Positions 24,983 to 36,896 of a stretch of 64,000 nucleotides of DNA are shown in pieces; the stretch's first letter is position 1; the number at the start of each line of letters is the position of its first letter. Below the pieces are notes generated by a model. It did no database searches. It saw only the letters and a list, made by a program, of their open reading frames with translations, and was not told the DNA's origin. This DNA is from Cunninghamella blakesleeana (taxonomy: Eukaryota; Mucoromycota; Mucoromycetes; Mucorales; Cunninghamellaceae). A program made the position numbers and the translations under genes. The stretch covers positions 372,001-436,000 of the forward strand of contig JAFCIZ010000005.1 in NCBI GenBank assembly GCA_017871115.1, read 5' to 3'.

Positions 24983-26904
24983 AAGACTATATGAATTACC
25001 TTGTCCTTTTTGAATAATAGATATAATATCTGATGGTGAAGTGATAACTTGTTCTGTTAAAGGATGAACATACGTTCCTCTCTAAAATAATAATAGAAAT
25101 AGAGTAAAAATCATTTACTATATAATACTTGACTTTTTTTTCTTTTTTCTTTTTTTAACATTAATATGATTTTTACCTTTTTCGTTTGATGTATGGATAA
25201 TGAATTAGACGGATTTAATAAATCATATAATTCATCATTATAAATTTCATAATAAGATACACGTAGTAAATATTCCATATTTGGTTTCTATATTGAAAAT
25301 AAAATAAATAAATAAAATAATATGAATGGGTAAAATAATCTTAATTTCTTTTTATTATTATTATTTGTTGTTGTTATTATCATTCCTCATATTACCTGAT
25401 ACATCATATTAAAGAGCAATATAATTGATTGAATTATTACCCCAGAATGGTAATCATTACCTAATATATCCACAATTATTACCAACCCGATATATATAAA
25501 AAGAAATTGAAATTAGTCGTTCATTTATCCATTCAAGTTCATTGTTGTTTTTGAAAAATAAAAATAAAAATATTATTTCTATCTAAAAAAAGATAATGAT
25601 ATAATAAACTTACCTAACTACAAATTAAGTGAATACATAAAACATTATAATAATAAAAATAATAATAAAGGTTAAATATCACTATTAGTTTATAAATAAT
25701 ACATTTATTTATTTATATCAATATATGAATTACCATAACCTATATTTGTTATTGACATCAAATCATATGTAATAATAAAAATATAAAAGAATCTATATCA
25801 ATACCCATGCATAAAAGTCTTAACATTCTTATATTATTAATTACCGAAGCTTTTCCAGAGTGACCAGACCCATAAGATAATATGGTTCCTAAGTGAATGT
25901 AAAAATAGAAAAAAATAATAAAGCTGTTTATAATGATTAAAAAATTTCATATAGATGCATTTAATATTATTTCATCTATTCATTCTTATGCCGAAATTAC
26001 CATGATATCCATTTAAAGCTTGACTATTGTAACACAAGAAAAAAAAATACAAGTATACATTTTATTTAATAATGTGTTAATTATTATTTTTGTCCATCCA
26101 ATGTAGTTTTATTACCTTAATATTGACTTTATCGAAACATTTATATTATTAAATAAAGAATTTAAATCCTTGGAAACATAATCTATAAAACAATAAGAGA
26201 AAGAAAAAAAAAAGATATAGTACCAAAAACTTGAATTCCCATATTATGGTTATGATAATGATTATTAGTTTAATTTTATATTTACCAAATAAAAACTTTT
26301 TCCCTTGCTCTTTACGTTGATGATGGTATTGATATTGTACCATTGTATTTGACTCATCGATAACAAACTGTTTACCTAAACATTGCAGTATAACACGTGC
26401 ATAATGAGAGGAAGAACCAATCATTTTAAGAGGAGATGAAGTGGATGTAGTGTTGGTAGTTGAAGAAGTAGAAATAGAAAAACAAGTAGAAGCAGTAGAA
26501 GAAGAAGAAGGTGGAATGATGCTATTATTTGATGTATAGCTTGTAGAAGGCGTCAATATATTCCTTGTTGTATTAGATCCATGTTTTTTAGGTTTAGGAA
26601 CATGAGAAGGTAAACGTCTATACTGCTGTTGATGATGAAACGATTTAGATGAAGTAGAAGAAGATAAGGAAGTTATAGATTGTTGAGAAGTAGAAGGTAA
26701 TGGTGGCAAAGGTGGCGATTGCTGTTGTTTTATTTTATTATTACTATGAAGGCGTGTAAAGCTTTTAGTAGGCCTTGGTAATAAACTTGTGGATGCGGAA
26801 CGAGTTGATGGTTTATTTTTTACACTCAAAAAATCGTTGGAAGGTATAGGCGGTAATGGAGGTGGAGGTAAATGAAGACTAATTTTTGACAACTTTGAAT
26901 CCAT
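23306..26904 (-). CDS. kinesin-like protein with degenerate motor motifs, 15 exons
   Basis: Exons: 26904-26286, 26182-26116, 26023-26001, 25888-25845, 25739-25734 (6 nt), 25617-25614 (4 nt), 25460-25396, 25287-25177, 25081-25000, 24869-24808, 24704-24609, 24498-24350, 24243-24093, 23998-23849 and 23686-23306; 669 aa in one frame. Residues 1-165 are Pro/Ser-rich. The motor (~165-495) shows FDYV, NGYHGTILSYG, a P-loop GSGHSGKAS (~243-251), SYYEIYNDELYDLL, FVDLANSL, SKLTRLLESSLTGQSN and FANRLKKL; coiled coil follows to the C-terminus. These are kinesin landmarks in kinesin order, but key residues differ: GQTGSGKT is GSGHSGKA, switch I NxxSSRSH reads NDYQQNSH, and switch II DLAGSE reads DLANSL. 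ATPase activity is therefore doubtful. The N-terminal extension and small size recall Kip2/CENP-E-type kinesins, a tentative placement. Confidence 0.85.
25614..25617 (-). other. 4-nt microexon (TTAG) of the kinesin-like gene
   Basis: Flanked by acceptor GTAG and donor GTAAGT. Joining TCG, GTTATG, TTAG and GTAATGAT gives A-S-V-M-L-G-N-D, which matches the kinesin sequence just after the P-loop (GKTYTM-G). Skipping it shifts the frame. Confidence 0.8.
25734..25739 (-). other. 6-nt microexon (GTTATG) of the kinesin-like gene
   Basis: Lies between acceptor TATAG and donor GTAATT and encodes Val-Met, at the position of T-M in the canonical GKTYTM motif. The upstream intron is 105 nt and the downstream one 116 nt. 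Confidence 0.8.
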
Positions 26905-27210
26905 TTTATTAAATTGCTTCTTTGTTCCAATAATTTATTGTTAAAAAAAATAAATATTAAATTATAACAATAAAAGAGAGTTAGTGTGAAAAAAAAAAAA
27001 GTGGGAAAGTTAAAAAATGAAATAATGAGCAACTTTCTCTTAAAAAAGGATAAAGGGTGCGGTATTTAAATTGGATTATAACTGATGAAAAGGTAAAGGG
27101 TTGTCAACGATAAATTATATAAATCCAATATAATTTTTCTTTTCTCTCTTTCATGTTCTCTTTATTTTATTTTAACTATTATTTTTTTAAAAAAATAAAT
27201 AAATAAATAA
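26905..27210. promoter_or_regulatory. bidirectional promoter region, 306 bp
   Basis: Lies between the divergent starts of the kinesin-like gene (minus) and the 27211 gene (plus). It contains a short GC-richer patch (GGGTGCGGT at about 27056-27064) and poly-pyrimidine tracts ahead of both starts. No individual factor site recognised. Confidence 0.45.
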
Positions 27211-28137
27211 ATGTCAAACAATACAATTACAATAAATAGAGCTACTAAATGGGTCTTTCATGGATTTCTTGGAGGTGCTGCTTTTGGTTATTTTATGGCA
27301 ACAAAGGAACTACAAGCAAAAGAAAGATATCGATCATTACAAGAAAAAGAAGAAAATGATAATGACGATGATGGTGATGAATATTATGAAGATGGTTTTG
27401 ATCCTAATCAAGAGAATTCATTAACCACCACTTCCCAATCAAAAATAACTAACAATAAAAACCAACCAAGTCAGCAGCAATCTCATAATAAAAATAAACC
27501 TAGAAAAGCACAATTTATCAATACAAAAAAATGGGTTTCTTTACCTAGCCATCAACATGCCGTTTTATTCGATTTTCGTGATTATACTAATAATTTCAAT
27601 GTAGTACTCACTGCTTTATATAAAAATTACACCATGTTTGATATCAGTATCCAATTTATGAATAAAAGTAAATTAATAATCCTCATTAGATATAAAAATC
27701 AAGATCAACAGCAACATGTCATTTGTAATGGTTTACGTGTCTCATCTTCGACAACTTTATATCCCACCCCTATTTTAGATAATCAGTACCATCATACTAT
27801 ATTAATCATTAAACATTTACCATTAGAAGACATTGCCACCACTAAAGATAAAATCGTTGCCAGCCTTTTTAGACCTACTGTGCCTACCATTAAGCTTTAT
27901 CAATATCAAGATTCAAGTAGCAGTAACAACAATAACAATATGGAAATAAATGAATCAAATGTAATTGATATGTATGAAAATTATTATCCTTTCGGATTTT
28001 ATAAAGGTGATATGACGGTGATTTTACGTGGTAAAGTGGTCAATAAAGGCCCTCAAACTCAAATTTATTTGGAACAATATAAAAACATGTACGATTGTCA
28101 ATTTATTGCAGTACCTGTCACTTATGCTTCAGTTTAA
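27211..28137 (+). CDS. unrecognised protein with N-terminal membrane-like segment
   Basis: A single uninterrupted frame of 308 aa, unusual here because most neighbours have introns. Residues 13-29 (KWVFHGFLGGAAFGYFM) form a hydrophobic glycine-rich segment that could be a membrane anchor or a mitochondrial inner-membrane helix. Residues 45-100 are acidic then Asn/Gln-rich and probably disordered. From ~105 to the end the composition is globular (VLFDFRDYTNNFNVVLTALY, YYPFGFYKGDMTVILRGKVV). I recognise no family. It shares a 306-bp promoter region with the kinesin-like gene. The start is the first ATG after a poly-A leader. Confidence 0.75.
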   Translation: MSNNTITINRATKWVFHGFLGGAAFGYFMATKELQAKERYRSLQEKEENDNDDDGDEYYEDGFDPNQENSLTTTSQSKITNNKNQPSQQQSHNKNKPRKAQFINTKKWVSLPSHQHAVLFDFRDYTNNFNVVLTALYKNYTMFDISIQFMNKSKLIILIRYKNQDQQQHVICNGLRVSSSTTLYPTPILDNQYHHTILIIKHLPLEDIATTKDKIVASLFRPTVPTIKLYQYQDSSSSNNNNNMEINESNVIDMYENYYPFGFYKGDMTVILRGKVVNKGPQTQIYLEQYKNMYDCQFIAVPVTYASV

Positions 28138-28796
28138 AAGGAACAAAGAAATAAAAAATAAAAAAATTTAATCAAGGTTAGTTAGGAATATAATAAAGTA
28201 AAATAAAGAATAAATAAAATAAATAAACTTGAAAGAATGCTGTAAAAAATAATAATAATAATAATATAAATAAATAGTCGCTTCATTAGGAAATATTATT
28301 AAAAAAAAAAAAAAAAAAGGTTAAAGGGGGAGGAGAGGTAGGTGTACCTTTGGCTCTAAAATAAAATAAAATAAAATCCGAAAAGTCAAAGCCAGCTTTT
28401 TTTTTTTTTTTTTTTTTTTTGAGAAAAAACTTCGTTTCAAAATAATATAAATAATATAAATAAAAATATTCTTTTTATTCTTTTTTTTTTTTAAAAAAAA
28501 TAATAAGGTAATTGTTGATATATAAATAAATATAAGTATATAAATATATATTAGAAAATAAATAGTATGTACAAAAAAGAAAATAAATAATAATAAAAGT
28601 CTAAAAAAAATAAAAGGAATGGAATGCTAAAATATGACACAAAAAAGAATAAATCTGTAAATGGAAAAAAAGAAAAATATAAACAATAAATAAATAATAA
28701 TAAAAAAAAAAAAAAAAAAGATGGAGGAATAAAAGAAATAAACATGATATGAAAACCATATTATTTTTTTTATATACAGTTTTAAGATTGATCATT
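28138..28796. other. spacer between convergent genes
   Basis: 3' flanks of the 27211 gene and the DUF1647-like gene. Contains several poly-A/T runs and (TAAA)n-like sequence; the hydrophobic open frames on the minus strand are poly-A/T artefacts. Confidence 0.6.
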
Positions 28797-30110
28797 TTAA
28801 AGGAGGACACCTTCAGGAGGTTGAATTAAAGATTGAATATGGGGAGGGACTTTATTTTCCGGATAGCGCCATTCAGGATGATTAAATAATTCCAAAGTAT
28901 CGCTTTTATACCATTTGGGAAAATCAATAGCGGAAGGATGATGAAGCTGACCTTGGAGATCCAATTCCATTAAATTGACACGGCAAGCAACGTCGCGATG
29001 AATTTGTAAACCATGGAACTTGGAAGGATTACCCACACATTTATAGCCACTTTTGTAGGCTAATAAAGTTAAAGCAGCTTGATCTTGACGATGGTTTTCT
29101 CTTGAAGAGCCAGGAGGGGCGATACAATTTTTATTTAAACCACATTCATACCAAGGAACAATAATATCTTTTACGATTGTTTGATTGGTAGTATCAAAGC
29201 CAACAGCAGCACCGTTACAATTAATATTTTTAGCATAAAGGGCACCATCTAAACCATAATAATCATACATTCCTTGATGAGTAAATTTCCCCATATTATA
29301 AGAGCTACGGGGTGACCAAAAGCCGTCGTGTTCAAGAATAGTATTAGGAATTTTACGAATAAAATCAGCAGTAACCATGTTACCGGCATCTAACCATACC
29401 AAGATACCGCCATATTTTAATCTTGCTTCGTTTACAATACCTGTTTTCCAAGCATATTCGCCTGCATTAATAGCCACATCCCAAAATCGTGGGTATTTAA
29501 AATAATCAAAGATTTCTACTTCATCAATCAACCCATGTGCTTGTAACTGGTCCAATACAGGTAATTGTGTGCGATTCATACCAATATTATAAACTACAAT
29601 ACGAGGGAATTCTTCAAGGGGAATTTCATTTTTTAATGCATGAAGGGAATATAAATAATTTTCCAAGGAACATAAATGATTAGCACTAGAAGCGGTAACT
29701 ATAGTATATGGGAAATCTGTTCTTTTAGGTTGAATAGGTAATTGATCCACAGCTTCAAAAACAGGTGGAGTTTGTATAGTGATATCATTCAAGTTTTCAT
29801 TGTCAATGATGTCGTTATTGCTGTTGTCATTGTTATCAAAATAACTAGATTGGCATAAATTTACACTTGACGATGAGCAATTATCTATTTTAAAAAGTGA
29901 AAAATAAAAAAAAATTAATAACTGATTAATCAACTTTTAAAAAACTATTTTTTGCAGTCTTTTGCCTTTACCTTTATAATTTATTTTCACAGTACACATA
30001 AAAAAGAAACCCAATAAAAATACAACAGTTAACTGTATAGCAATCAACTTTTTTGACATTGGTTTATGATTTGCTTTAGGATTCATAGTAGTTGGAAGTG
30101 ATATGCCCAT
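28797..30110 (-). CDS. DUF1647-like type II membrane protein, putative glycosyltransferase-like
   Basis: Two exons (30110-29972, 29884-28797) encode 408 aa. The short first exon supplies a cytoplasmic tail and a signal anchor (LIAIQLTVVFLLGFFFM, about residues 22-38), as in Golgi type II proteins. The luminal part reads like a GT-A-type fold: YTIVTASSANHL, PRIVVYNIGM, then ARLKYGGILVWLDAGNMV, where WLDAG resembles a DxD-type metal site, followed by GAAVGFD and RQDQAALTLLAY. This resembles the DUF1647 family, found in fungi and animals with no proven reaction. A Golgi/ER role in protein or wall glycosylation is inferred. It converges on the 27211 gene. Confidence 0.75.
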
Positions 30111-31877
30111 ATTTTATATATATATTTATATTTATATTTATATTTATATCTATTTATGATTTAAATAACAATAGAAAAAGAAAAAGGAATAATAAAGGGA
30201 ATAAAATAAAATAATATAGAAAGTAAAGAAGAGAAGAAAGAAAGAAAGAAAAAAAAAAAAAAAGGGTCTTATGATAATTTTTATTTATAGTGGATTAAAA
30301 CTCCACATTACTTTATTTGGAAGCATAGTTGAGCCGGACTTTTTAATAAAATGTTTGTTTCCACTCCTTTTTATTTTTAGAAATCAAACTTTGACCCCAA
30401 ATAGTAAAAAAAAATAAAAAAAATATCTAACAATAAGGGGAATGATTTGGGTTAAAATAAAAAACTTTGCATTATACATAGATTGAAAAAACATAACATA
30501 CCCAAAACAATACTTTAACTTCTTTTTTACTGTTCATCATCTCCTAAAAAATATTTTATTTTATTTAAAAAAAAGAATGTAATTATTATTACTACTAAAA
30601 TAATAACAAGAAAAATAAAAAAAAAAAAAACTAAACTAATCTGACTTTTAGAAGGCTTTGAAAAAAATATTTTTTTTTTTAGGTTGTTTGGAGATAAAAA
30701 GTTTTACTACGCCCATTTATAGATTTGTTTTTATTTCTGGGCTTTGATCAAAATCTTATTTTTAAAACGTTTTAAAATAATTATATATTTTTTATTTTAT
30801 TGTTGTTGCTATGACTACATATTAACTATTATTATTATTATTAGAATTATCATTAATGTTGCTATGACTACATATTATTAATGTGATTCAAATCATATAA
30901 ATAAATAAAAATAACGTACGTAATGGGTAACTTGTTTATTTTTATAAAAAATAAGAAAGGTAATTTCTAAATTGTTATTTTTATATCTAAATACTGGTAT
31001 AATTATGTCAAATCTGTATATTTTTAATTTTTATTTTAGTTTATTTTTACTTTTTATAAGTGACCCGATCTATTTTTGTCTAGAATCAAATCACCATATA
31101 AAGATTTATGCCCAACTTATTACCATATTGATAAATATAAGCTTAGAGCTCTCTTTCATAAGCAAGAAGGCTTATATGTACTTTGATCCAAAATCCATTC
31201 ACAAAGAAATATGTAAAAAAAAAAAAAAAAAAAAAACAATTAAATAACCCTACTCTGTATATACATACACACATACCTATATATTTATATACTTGTGTAT
31301 TTATATACTTGTGTGTTTATACACTTTTATATTTGTACATTTATATGCTCATATATTTATCTACTTGAAAAAAAGAAGGATAAGAAAAAAAAAATTTTTT
31401 TTTCTTTATCTTGAATCAGGCACAGAAAAAAAAGTCTATTTTTAATAACTTATGACAATGATAATATATGAAAATGAAACATTTAAATATATGTATATAA
31501 AAGTCAATATTATACTGAGAGTAAAAGTAAAAAACATTACATATTAAAAAAATGGAGTAGAAAAAAAAAAATTGGTGGAGTAAAAAATTAAGATCATCGT
31601 CAGCTTAAAAAATTATTGGACTTTATTTATTTATTTATTTATGTAATGAATGAATGAACAATTTATGCAATCCACATTATACTATTAAAATAATGTGATA
31701 TATATAGACGTATTTATATTTTATAAAATCTTTTTATTAATATATAACGAAAATAATGAAAAAGCGAATCAAATATTTACATATATATATAATAAGTAAT
31801 AGTTAACTATAAATATTATATTAGGAATAATAATAATATTATTAATAATAATTAAGAAATGATTACTTCTTTTGGTT
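30111..31877. other. 1.8-kb AT-rich spacer
   Basis: Upstream of the DUF1647-like gene and downstream of the CNNM-like gene. It contains a GAAA-rich tract (~30225-30265), a 20-bp direct repeat gttgctatgactacatatta at 30804-30823 and 30858-30877, and a telomere-unlike (ATACTTGTGTAT)-type repeat near 31265-31345. Open frames at 30972-31368 are low-complexity; I see no gene. Confidence 0.5.
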
Positions 31878-34158
31878 TTAATTTGAAGGTTGTAAAAGAG
31901 GTTGAGTTTCATTATCATTCTTAGCTTCTGAATGATCAGCAGCTCCATAAGATTTAGAAACTTTACCATCTTCTCCAAGCTTAGATTTATTATGGTTATG
32001 GCTTTGGTTTAAAAGATGACCACGTTGAAGGGTTAATAAACGAGCAAGACGAGAACTACCACGACGATGGTGATTGGAACGGCGGACTACTCGAATCTTA
32101 TTATGAACTAAAATAAAAAAAATAAATTCACATAAAGTTTGTTTATTACTTTTTATTCCTTTACTATTATTATTTCTAATTTAAATATTCGTTTTATTTT
32201 ATTTTACCATCAACATAAACGTCTGTTTCATCAACGATTTCTTCAGCAATTAATTCTTCAATAACATCTTCCAAAGTAATCACACCAATGCCACCATTAC
32301 TTCCACCAGGATTATTTGATACAAGAGCCATATGACCTAATCATAATTAGAAACAAAAATAAATGAAAATACAATTAAATGAATATTCGTAAGATCGCGT
32401 ACTATACTTGTTTTAATATTGTAATTTATAAATCAAATGGCTGCTTTTTTTTTTTCTTTCAAAGTTCCTTACTTTTTCCTTCTTGGAAGAAATTTAAAAT
32501 ATCTAAACAACTTGTATCAGGGCCCGTTTCAGGTAAAGTACTGATTTGTAAATCTTTAACAGGTAAAGCATCTTCAGGATCATAAGTAATAAGTCGTTTA
32601 GTTAAAAGAAGACCAACAAAATTGAGAGGTTCATTAGGTGCATGGACAGGAATACGAGAATAACCATTGACCAAGATCTAATGTTTTAAAGTTAAATATA
32701 TAAGTAAATTCATTTATGACATATATATTCTTTTCTTTCTTTTATTAATTATGCTTCTTACTTTATCGACAAGTTCTTCGGTTAACACATCATCTACTGA
32801 TAAAGTAAAAACATCATCCATAGGTGTCATAATACTAGCAACAGATTTGGATCTTAAATCGAGTACAGCACTAATAATCGTTACTTCATCTTGATTTAAA
32901 GCATCAACGTCGGAAGGATTTACAGCTTGATGAAGAGAAACAAGAGTTTTGAGACCTAAAAAAAAAATACAAAAATGGGTTAGTCAAAGTTTCTTTTTCT
33001 TTTTTTTTTTTTTAAAAAAAAAAAACCCCTTATTACCAGCTTTTTTATAAATAGTGCCGTGAGATTCCCCAAGGAAATAATCTAAAAGTAAAGCAGTAGG
33101 ATAGGCAATGGGGGACATAATATACATAAAGACAAGCACCATACTATTAATAGAAAAAAGAAAATTAGCCATATAAATAAATGAATAAATCCTTGTAATA
33201 TACATATATATATTATAGTGATGATAATGCTAATGATGACGATAATTCTTACCCTGATGTTTTAGCACCAATAGCTAAACCATAACGTACACAAATGGCT
33301 AAAAAGGAAAAAGACAGAATAAAAAAAAAACAAGTCAATAAAACAAAATTCTATTATTATTATTATTACTATCATTATTATGATTATTATTTGACAGTCT
33401 GGTGTGTTACATTACATTGAGGAATTACTCTAATATGAATGAATAAAAATGGAAATATTAGATATCATTGAATAACTTTAAAAAATTTTTTCTACTTTTT
33501 CTATTTAATAATTTTCTTCCGATTCTTTATCCTCCTCTCCTTATTTATATTGTTTCCCTTAATTCATTATTATTATAACTTACTCTCCAAAAATAACAAT
33601 CAATGCAGTAGAAATAGCAACAGCTTGCCAACCACCACCAATTACATCATGAAGAACAATAGGAAGAGTTTCATTCACAATGACGTTGGATAAAAGTAAA
33701 GTAACTAATACCCAATGACGTCTACCTTGTAATAGTTTTAATACCTTGGTAGCATTCTTTCGTTCGGTTTCGGTACCTGTTTCTACAAGAACATGAAGAT
33801 TTGTTTCGTCCAAACCCATTAAACCGAGAGTTAAACCTATATATATTAAAATAATAGATTGAAAGATAATATATATTATTATTAGTATTTGCAATAATTT
33901 CAATAAAGACACAGCTATATACATATATATAATTTTTTTCTTTCATTCTCTCTTTGTCTTACCAGCAAAGACACCGCCAATTAATACAAGGAAGACTACT
34001 AAAAGTAATTTTTCAATATACTCAACAGAAGAGATAGCATGATTTACTTCATTATCGTCGTTATTTGTAAAGACTTGTCCAATTGGAATAGCCCATACAT
34101 TAGAGATTAAAGATAAAGAAGAAAGTACTACTAGACGGTAGTAATAAAGCTGATTCAT
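31878..34158 (-). CDS. CNNM/Mam3-family membrane protein (DUF21 plus CBS pair)
   Basis: Nine exons: 34158-33963, 33836-33584, 33429-33416 (14 nt), 33298-33253, 33143-33037, 32955-32762, 32677-32473, 32336-32208 and 32107-31878; 457 aa. It has an N-terminal signal-like segment, then the DUF21 transmembrane domain with the family motifs [20 protein letters not shown] and [18 protein letters not shown], and a membrane segment [24 protein letters not shown]-domain pair follows ([44 protein letters not shown]). The basic/His-rich tail ends in PLLQPSN. Relatives act in divalent-cation handling (yeast Mam3, animal CNNM) at vacuolar or plasma membrane. It lacks the C-terminal CNBH domain of animal CNNMs. 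The EVIPQ motif exists only if the 14-nt exon is included. Confidence 0.9.
33416..33429 (-). other. 14-nt microexon of the CNNM-like gene
   Basis: AGTAATTCCTCAAT between acceptor ATTAG and donor GTAATG. It encodes V-I-P-Q plus one base of Ser and restores both the frame and the DUF21 signature; without it the gene is out of frame by one base. Confidence 0.85.
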
Positions 34159-35094
34159 AAATTAATGAAAGTGTTTACTTTTTTTTAATAATAAAAAAAA
34201 AATAGAGAAAGAGAAAAAGAAAAGAAAAAAAGAGTAAAAGAAAGAGAGAAATGTTTTTTTTCGGAAAATCGGTTCTTTTTAAATTTTTCATTTTTTGCAA
34301 CTCCTATTTATATTTTATCATATTTGGGTATTAGTAACACTACAATATTATTTTATTATTACTACGTACATATTATTATTTATCACATGATTTCCATAGT
34401 TGACATATTATACAGTCAATATTTTTTGTTAATACTATGATTATACTACTAATAACATACACATAATAAATAAAAAATAAGATACTCACAATGAGGTTAG
34501 AGAAAAAAAGGTTTTCTGAGTGTTAAAAAAGTTTCTGTACAACTATCCCTCCTTTGATAATATTAACAAATATAGTTATTTTTGTAATGGTATTATTTTT
34601 TAAAAAAATATAAAATAAAAATAGTGGTATATGTATACATACACATATTAATTATTAATTCAATTTATCTACTATTAATTTTTTTATTTTATTTTATTTT
34701 TTATCGAATCATAATAAAAATGAAATGAATAAAAAATTCAAATGTATAAGAATTATTTAGAATCTTGTCACAAATGAGATTTTATTGAAGTACTTTTTTT
34801 TAAAAAAGAGCTTTAGAGTATCAACGTACCCATTACCAAATAAAAATCTGATTTATTCATTCAGTTTTCTAACATTTTTTTAATTTCAAATATACAGATA
34901 TTCATTCATTCATAATTGAACAAAATCATAGTATGCTTGTTGCTTGGCAACTGCGAATTTTTAAAGAATAAAAAAGCTAAGTACGACGGAATTTTAATTT
35001 CTTTTGTAATTTTTTTAAATTTTCATCATTTTTTTTAAAACTCTCTCTCTCTTTATCTTCTAAATATATTTTTTATTCATTATATAATCTCTAA
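34159..35094. other. 936-bp spacer between divergent genes
   Basis: Promoters of the CNNM-like gene (minus) and the DUF2015 gene (plus). Contains GA-rich sequence near 34200-34250 and a CT-rich tract just before 35095. No gene seen. Confidence 0.5.
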
Positions 35095-35153
35095 ATGTGG
35101 ATTATTTTACTTATACTCTTGTTATTAGTGATATGTATGTAAAATCTATAATA

Positions 35154-35207
<54 letters not shown>

Positions 35208-35706
35208 CACTGATTGTATTAATATATATATTCTATATATTTTTTTCTATTTAAAAGTATGTATCATCTTTCGTCAAAAACTTGCGGATTTAGCTTCAGA
35301 AATAGCTAATCAAACCAATCGATTGATAGGATATCATTTATTACCAACCAATGTTGGTTCTTTTGAAGATGATATTGAGGATGGATTAACTAGTTCGCAA
35401 TTCGATCTTACTAACAATCTTTCAGAACATGAAACTAGGGCTGGATTAAAAGATAAAGAAGAAATATTAAAAATCATGAGAAAGCAGAAAGTATCCTTTG
35501 ATCAAGCTCGTTTAATTCGCCAACAAAATATATTAAAAAAGAATGTAAGACTATATATATACATAAATCTTATTTATATATTTATATCGTATTGATTATC
35601 CTGTATTAATATTTTTCGTCCTTTTTTATTTATTTAGAATATTGATCCAACTACTGGTTTGCCTAATGATCCAAAGTTTGTCTCCTTTGGTTCTTCATCT
35701 TCATAA
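35095..35706 (+). CDS. DUF2015/UPF0357-like small membrane protein
   Basis: Three exons (35095-35134, 35258-35544, 35638-35706) encode 131 aa. A very hydrophobic N-terminus (MWIILLILLLLVI) forms a membrane anchor. It is followed by the family signature: VGSFEDDIEDGLTSSQFDLT, RAGL, then EILKIMRKQKVSFDQARLIR and a C-terminal NIDPTTGLPNDPKFVSF. These match the fungal DUF2015/UPF0357 proteins (yeast YCL012C type), whose function is unknown. The first exon uses donor GTATGT, which keeps the frame. Intron 1 holds a perfect (TAA)n tract at about 35158-35206. Confidence 0.85.
35158..35206. repeat. (TAA)n microsatellite in intron 1 of the DUF2015 gene
   Basis: About 16 perfect TAA units; likely length-polymorphic. 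Confidence 0.9.
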
Positions 35707-35978
35707 CACTATTTATGGATTGATGATTTCCTTTTTGTAAATTTTTATCACATCACTTTTGACTTAATCCTATTTTTCCCCCCTCCTTATTTAATATTAA
35801 CCTTTATATACAAATATATATCAATATCTATTTACTCTATCTAACCATAGATATTTTTTAATGCAATAAAAAAATTCAAAAAAATAAAATAAAATAGCTA
35901 TATATATATAATATAGTATATTTTATATATCAATGCATTTATTTTTCTACCTTATTATATATATATATATATATATAT

Positions 35979-36896
35979 TTAACTAAATGGATCATATCTT
36001 GTCTTTTTCTTTGATTTTGAAGTTCCTTTTTCTTCTTCTTTATATTTCTCCTTCTCTGTACTTTCATTTTCTTTGCCTTTTTTTCCTATCTCTTCTTCTT
36101 CTTCTTCACTATCTTGTGATGATGATGAATCTGAATCACTAGCTAAATCTGCAATTGTACGTTTTTTTGCTGCATAAATAAATAAATAGATGTATATATA
36201 TATTAATATTTTTTTGGATTAACTTTATTATTGTTTTATCATTTTATTTTTATTTTTTTATGAGACTATCATTGTTACCTAAAGGTTCATCTGATTGTAA
36301 TCCAGCTTTTATCATTCTACCAGCAGCTTGTTTATCGACTACCATAGTTCCTATGAAAAAAAAAAGAAAAAGAAAAAGAAAAAAGAAGGATTAGTGATAT
36401 AGACGAATTATTATTTATCTATCTATTTATTAGTTTATTTATGATATTGCTTTCTTATCATTACTTTTTGGTCCTTTTCCTTCAGCAGCTTTGATTTTAT
36501 TTACATAACCTTGTACTCTTCGAAGTTCTTTCATAAGCTCATGTTTTTTTGGGTCTTCTCCTTGTGTTCGAATATACACTAATAAAATAGGATATACATA
36601 TATGTATATACATATATTAGCTATATTTTTGTATATTGTATTTATAAATGTATACATGTATGTATTCTTTAAAAATAAAAATAGGTATGAATATGCTTAC
36701 TATAATATAAACTACCAATAGCAAATGATAATAAAGCATCCAACTGACACTTTTCATTGAGTGGTAATGATCCATAAATCTCAGTTAGATCTCTAGTTAA
36801 TAAAGGTTCTAAATGCTTATTTATTAATTCGATTCTGTTTTTTAAAGCCTTGATGCCTTTCTTAGCTGTCGTAAATTCTTCTGTATTGACATCCAT
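35979..36896 (-). CDS. Lrp1/Rrp47/C1D-like exosome cofactor (Sas10/Utp3/C1D family)
   Basis: Four exons (36896-36701, 36578-36465, 36350-36279, 36169-35979) encode 190 aa. The N-terminal helical domain (residues 1-95) matches Sas10/C1D: IKALKNRIELINKHLEPLL, then LPLNEKCQLDALLSFAIGSLYY and GEDPKKHELMKELRRVQGYVNKI. A TMVVDKQAAGRMIKAGL segment follows, and the tail alternates acidic serine and basic lysine runs. In yeast Lrp1/Rrp47 binds Rrp6 and structured RNA to help the nuclear exosome process 5.8S rRNA and snoRNAs. The upstream region and first exon exist as a second, truncated copy near 41720-41935. Confidence 0.88.

Noticed and set aside
28551..28810. Hydrophobic open frames on the minus strand
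   Set aside because: Produced by poly-A/T repeats in the 3' flank of the DUF1647-like gene.
31260..31350. Repeated tatacttgtgtattta units as telomere-like repeat
   Set aside because: Irregular units without a G-rich strand; ordinary low-complexity sequence.
35284..35300. gcggatttagcttcag resembles the 5' end of a tRNA
   Set aside because: It lies inside exon 2 of the DUF2015 gene (LADLAS) and no acceptor stem or T-arm follows.
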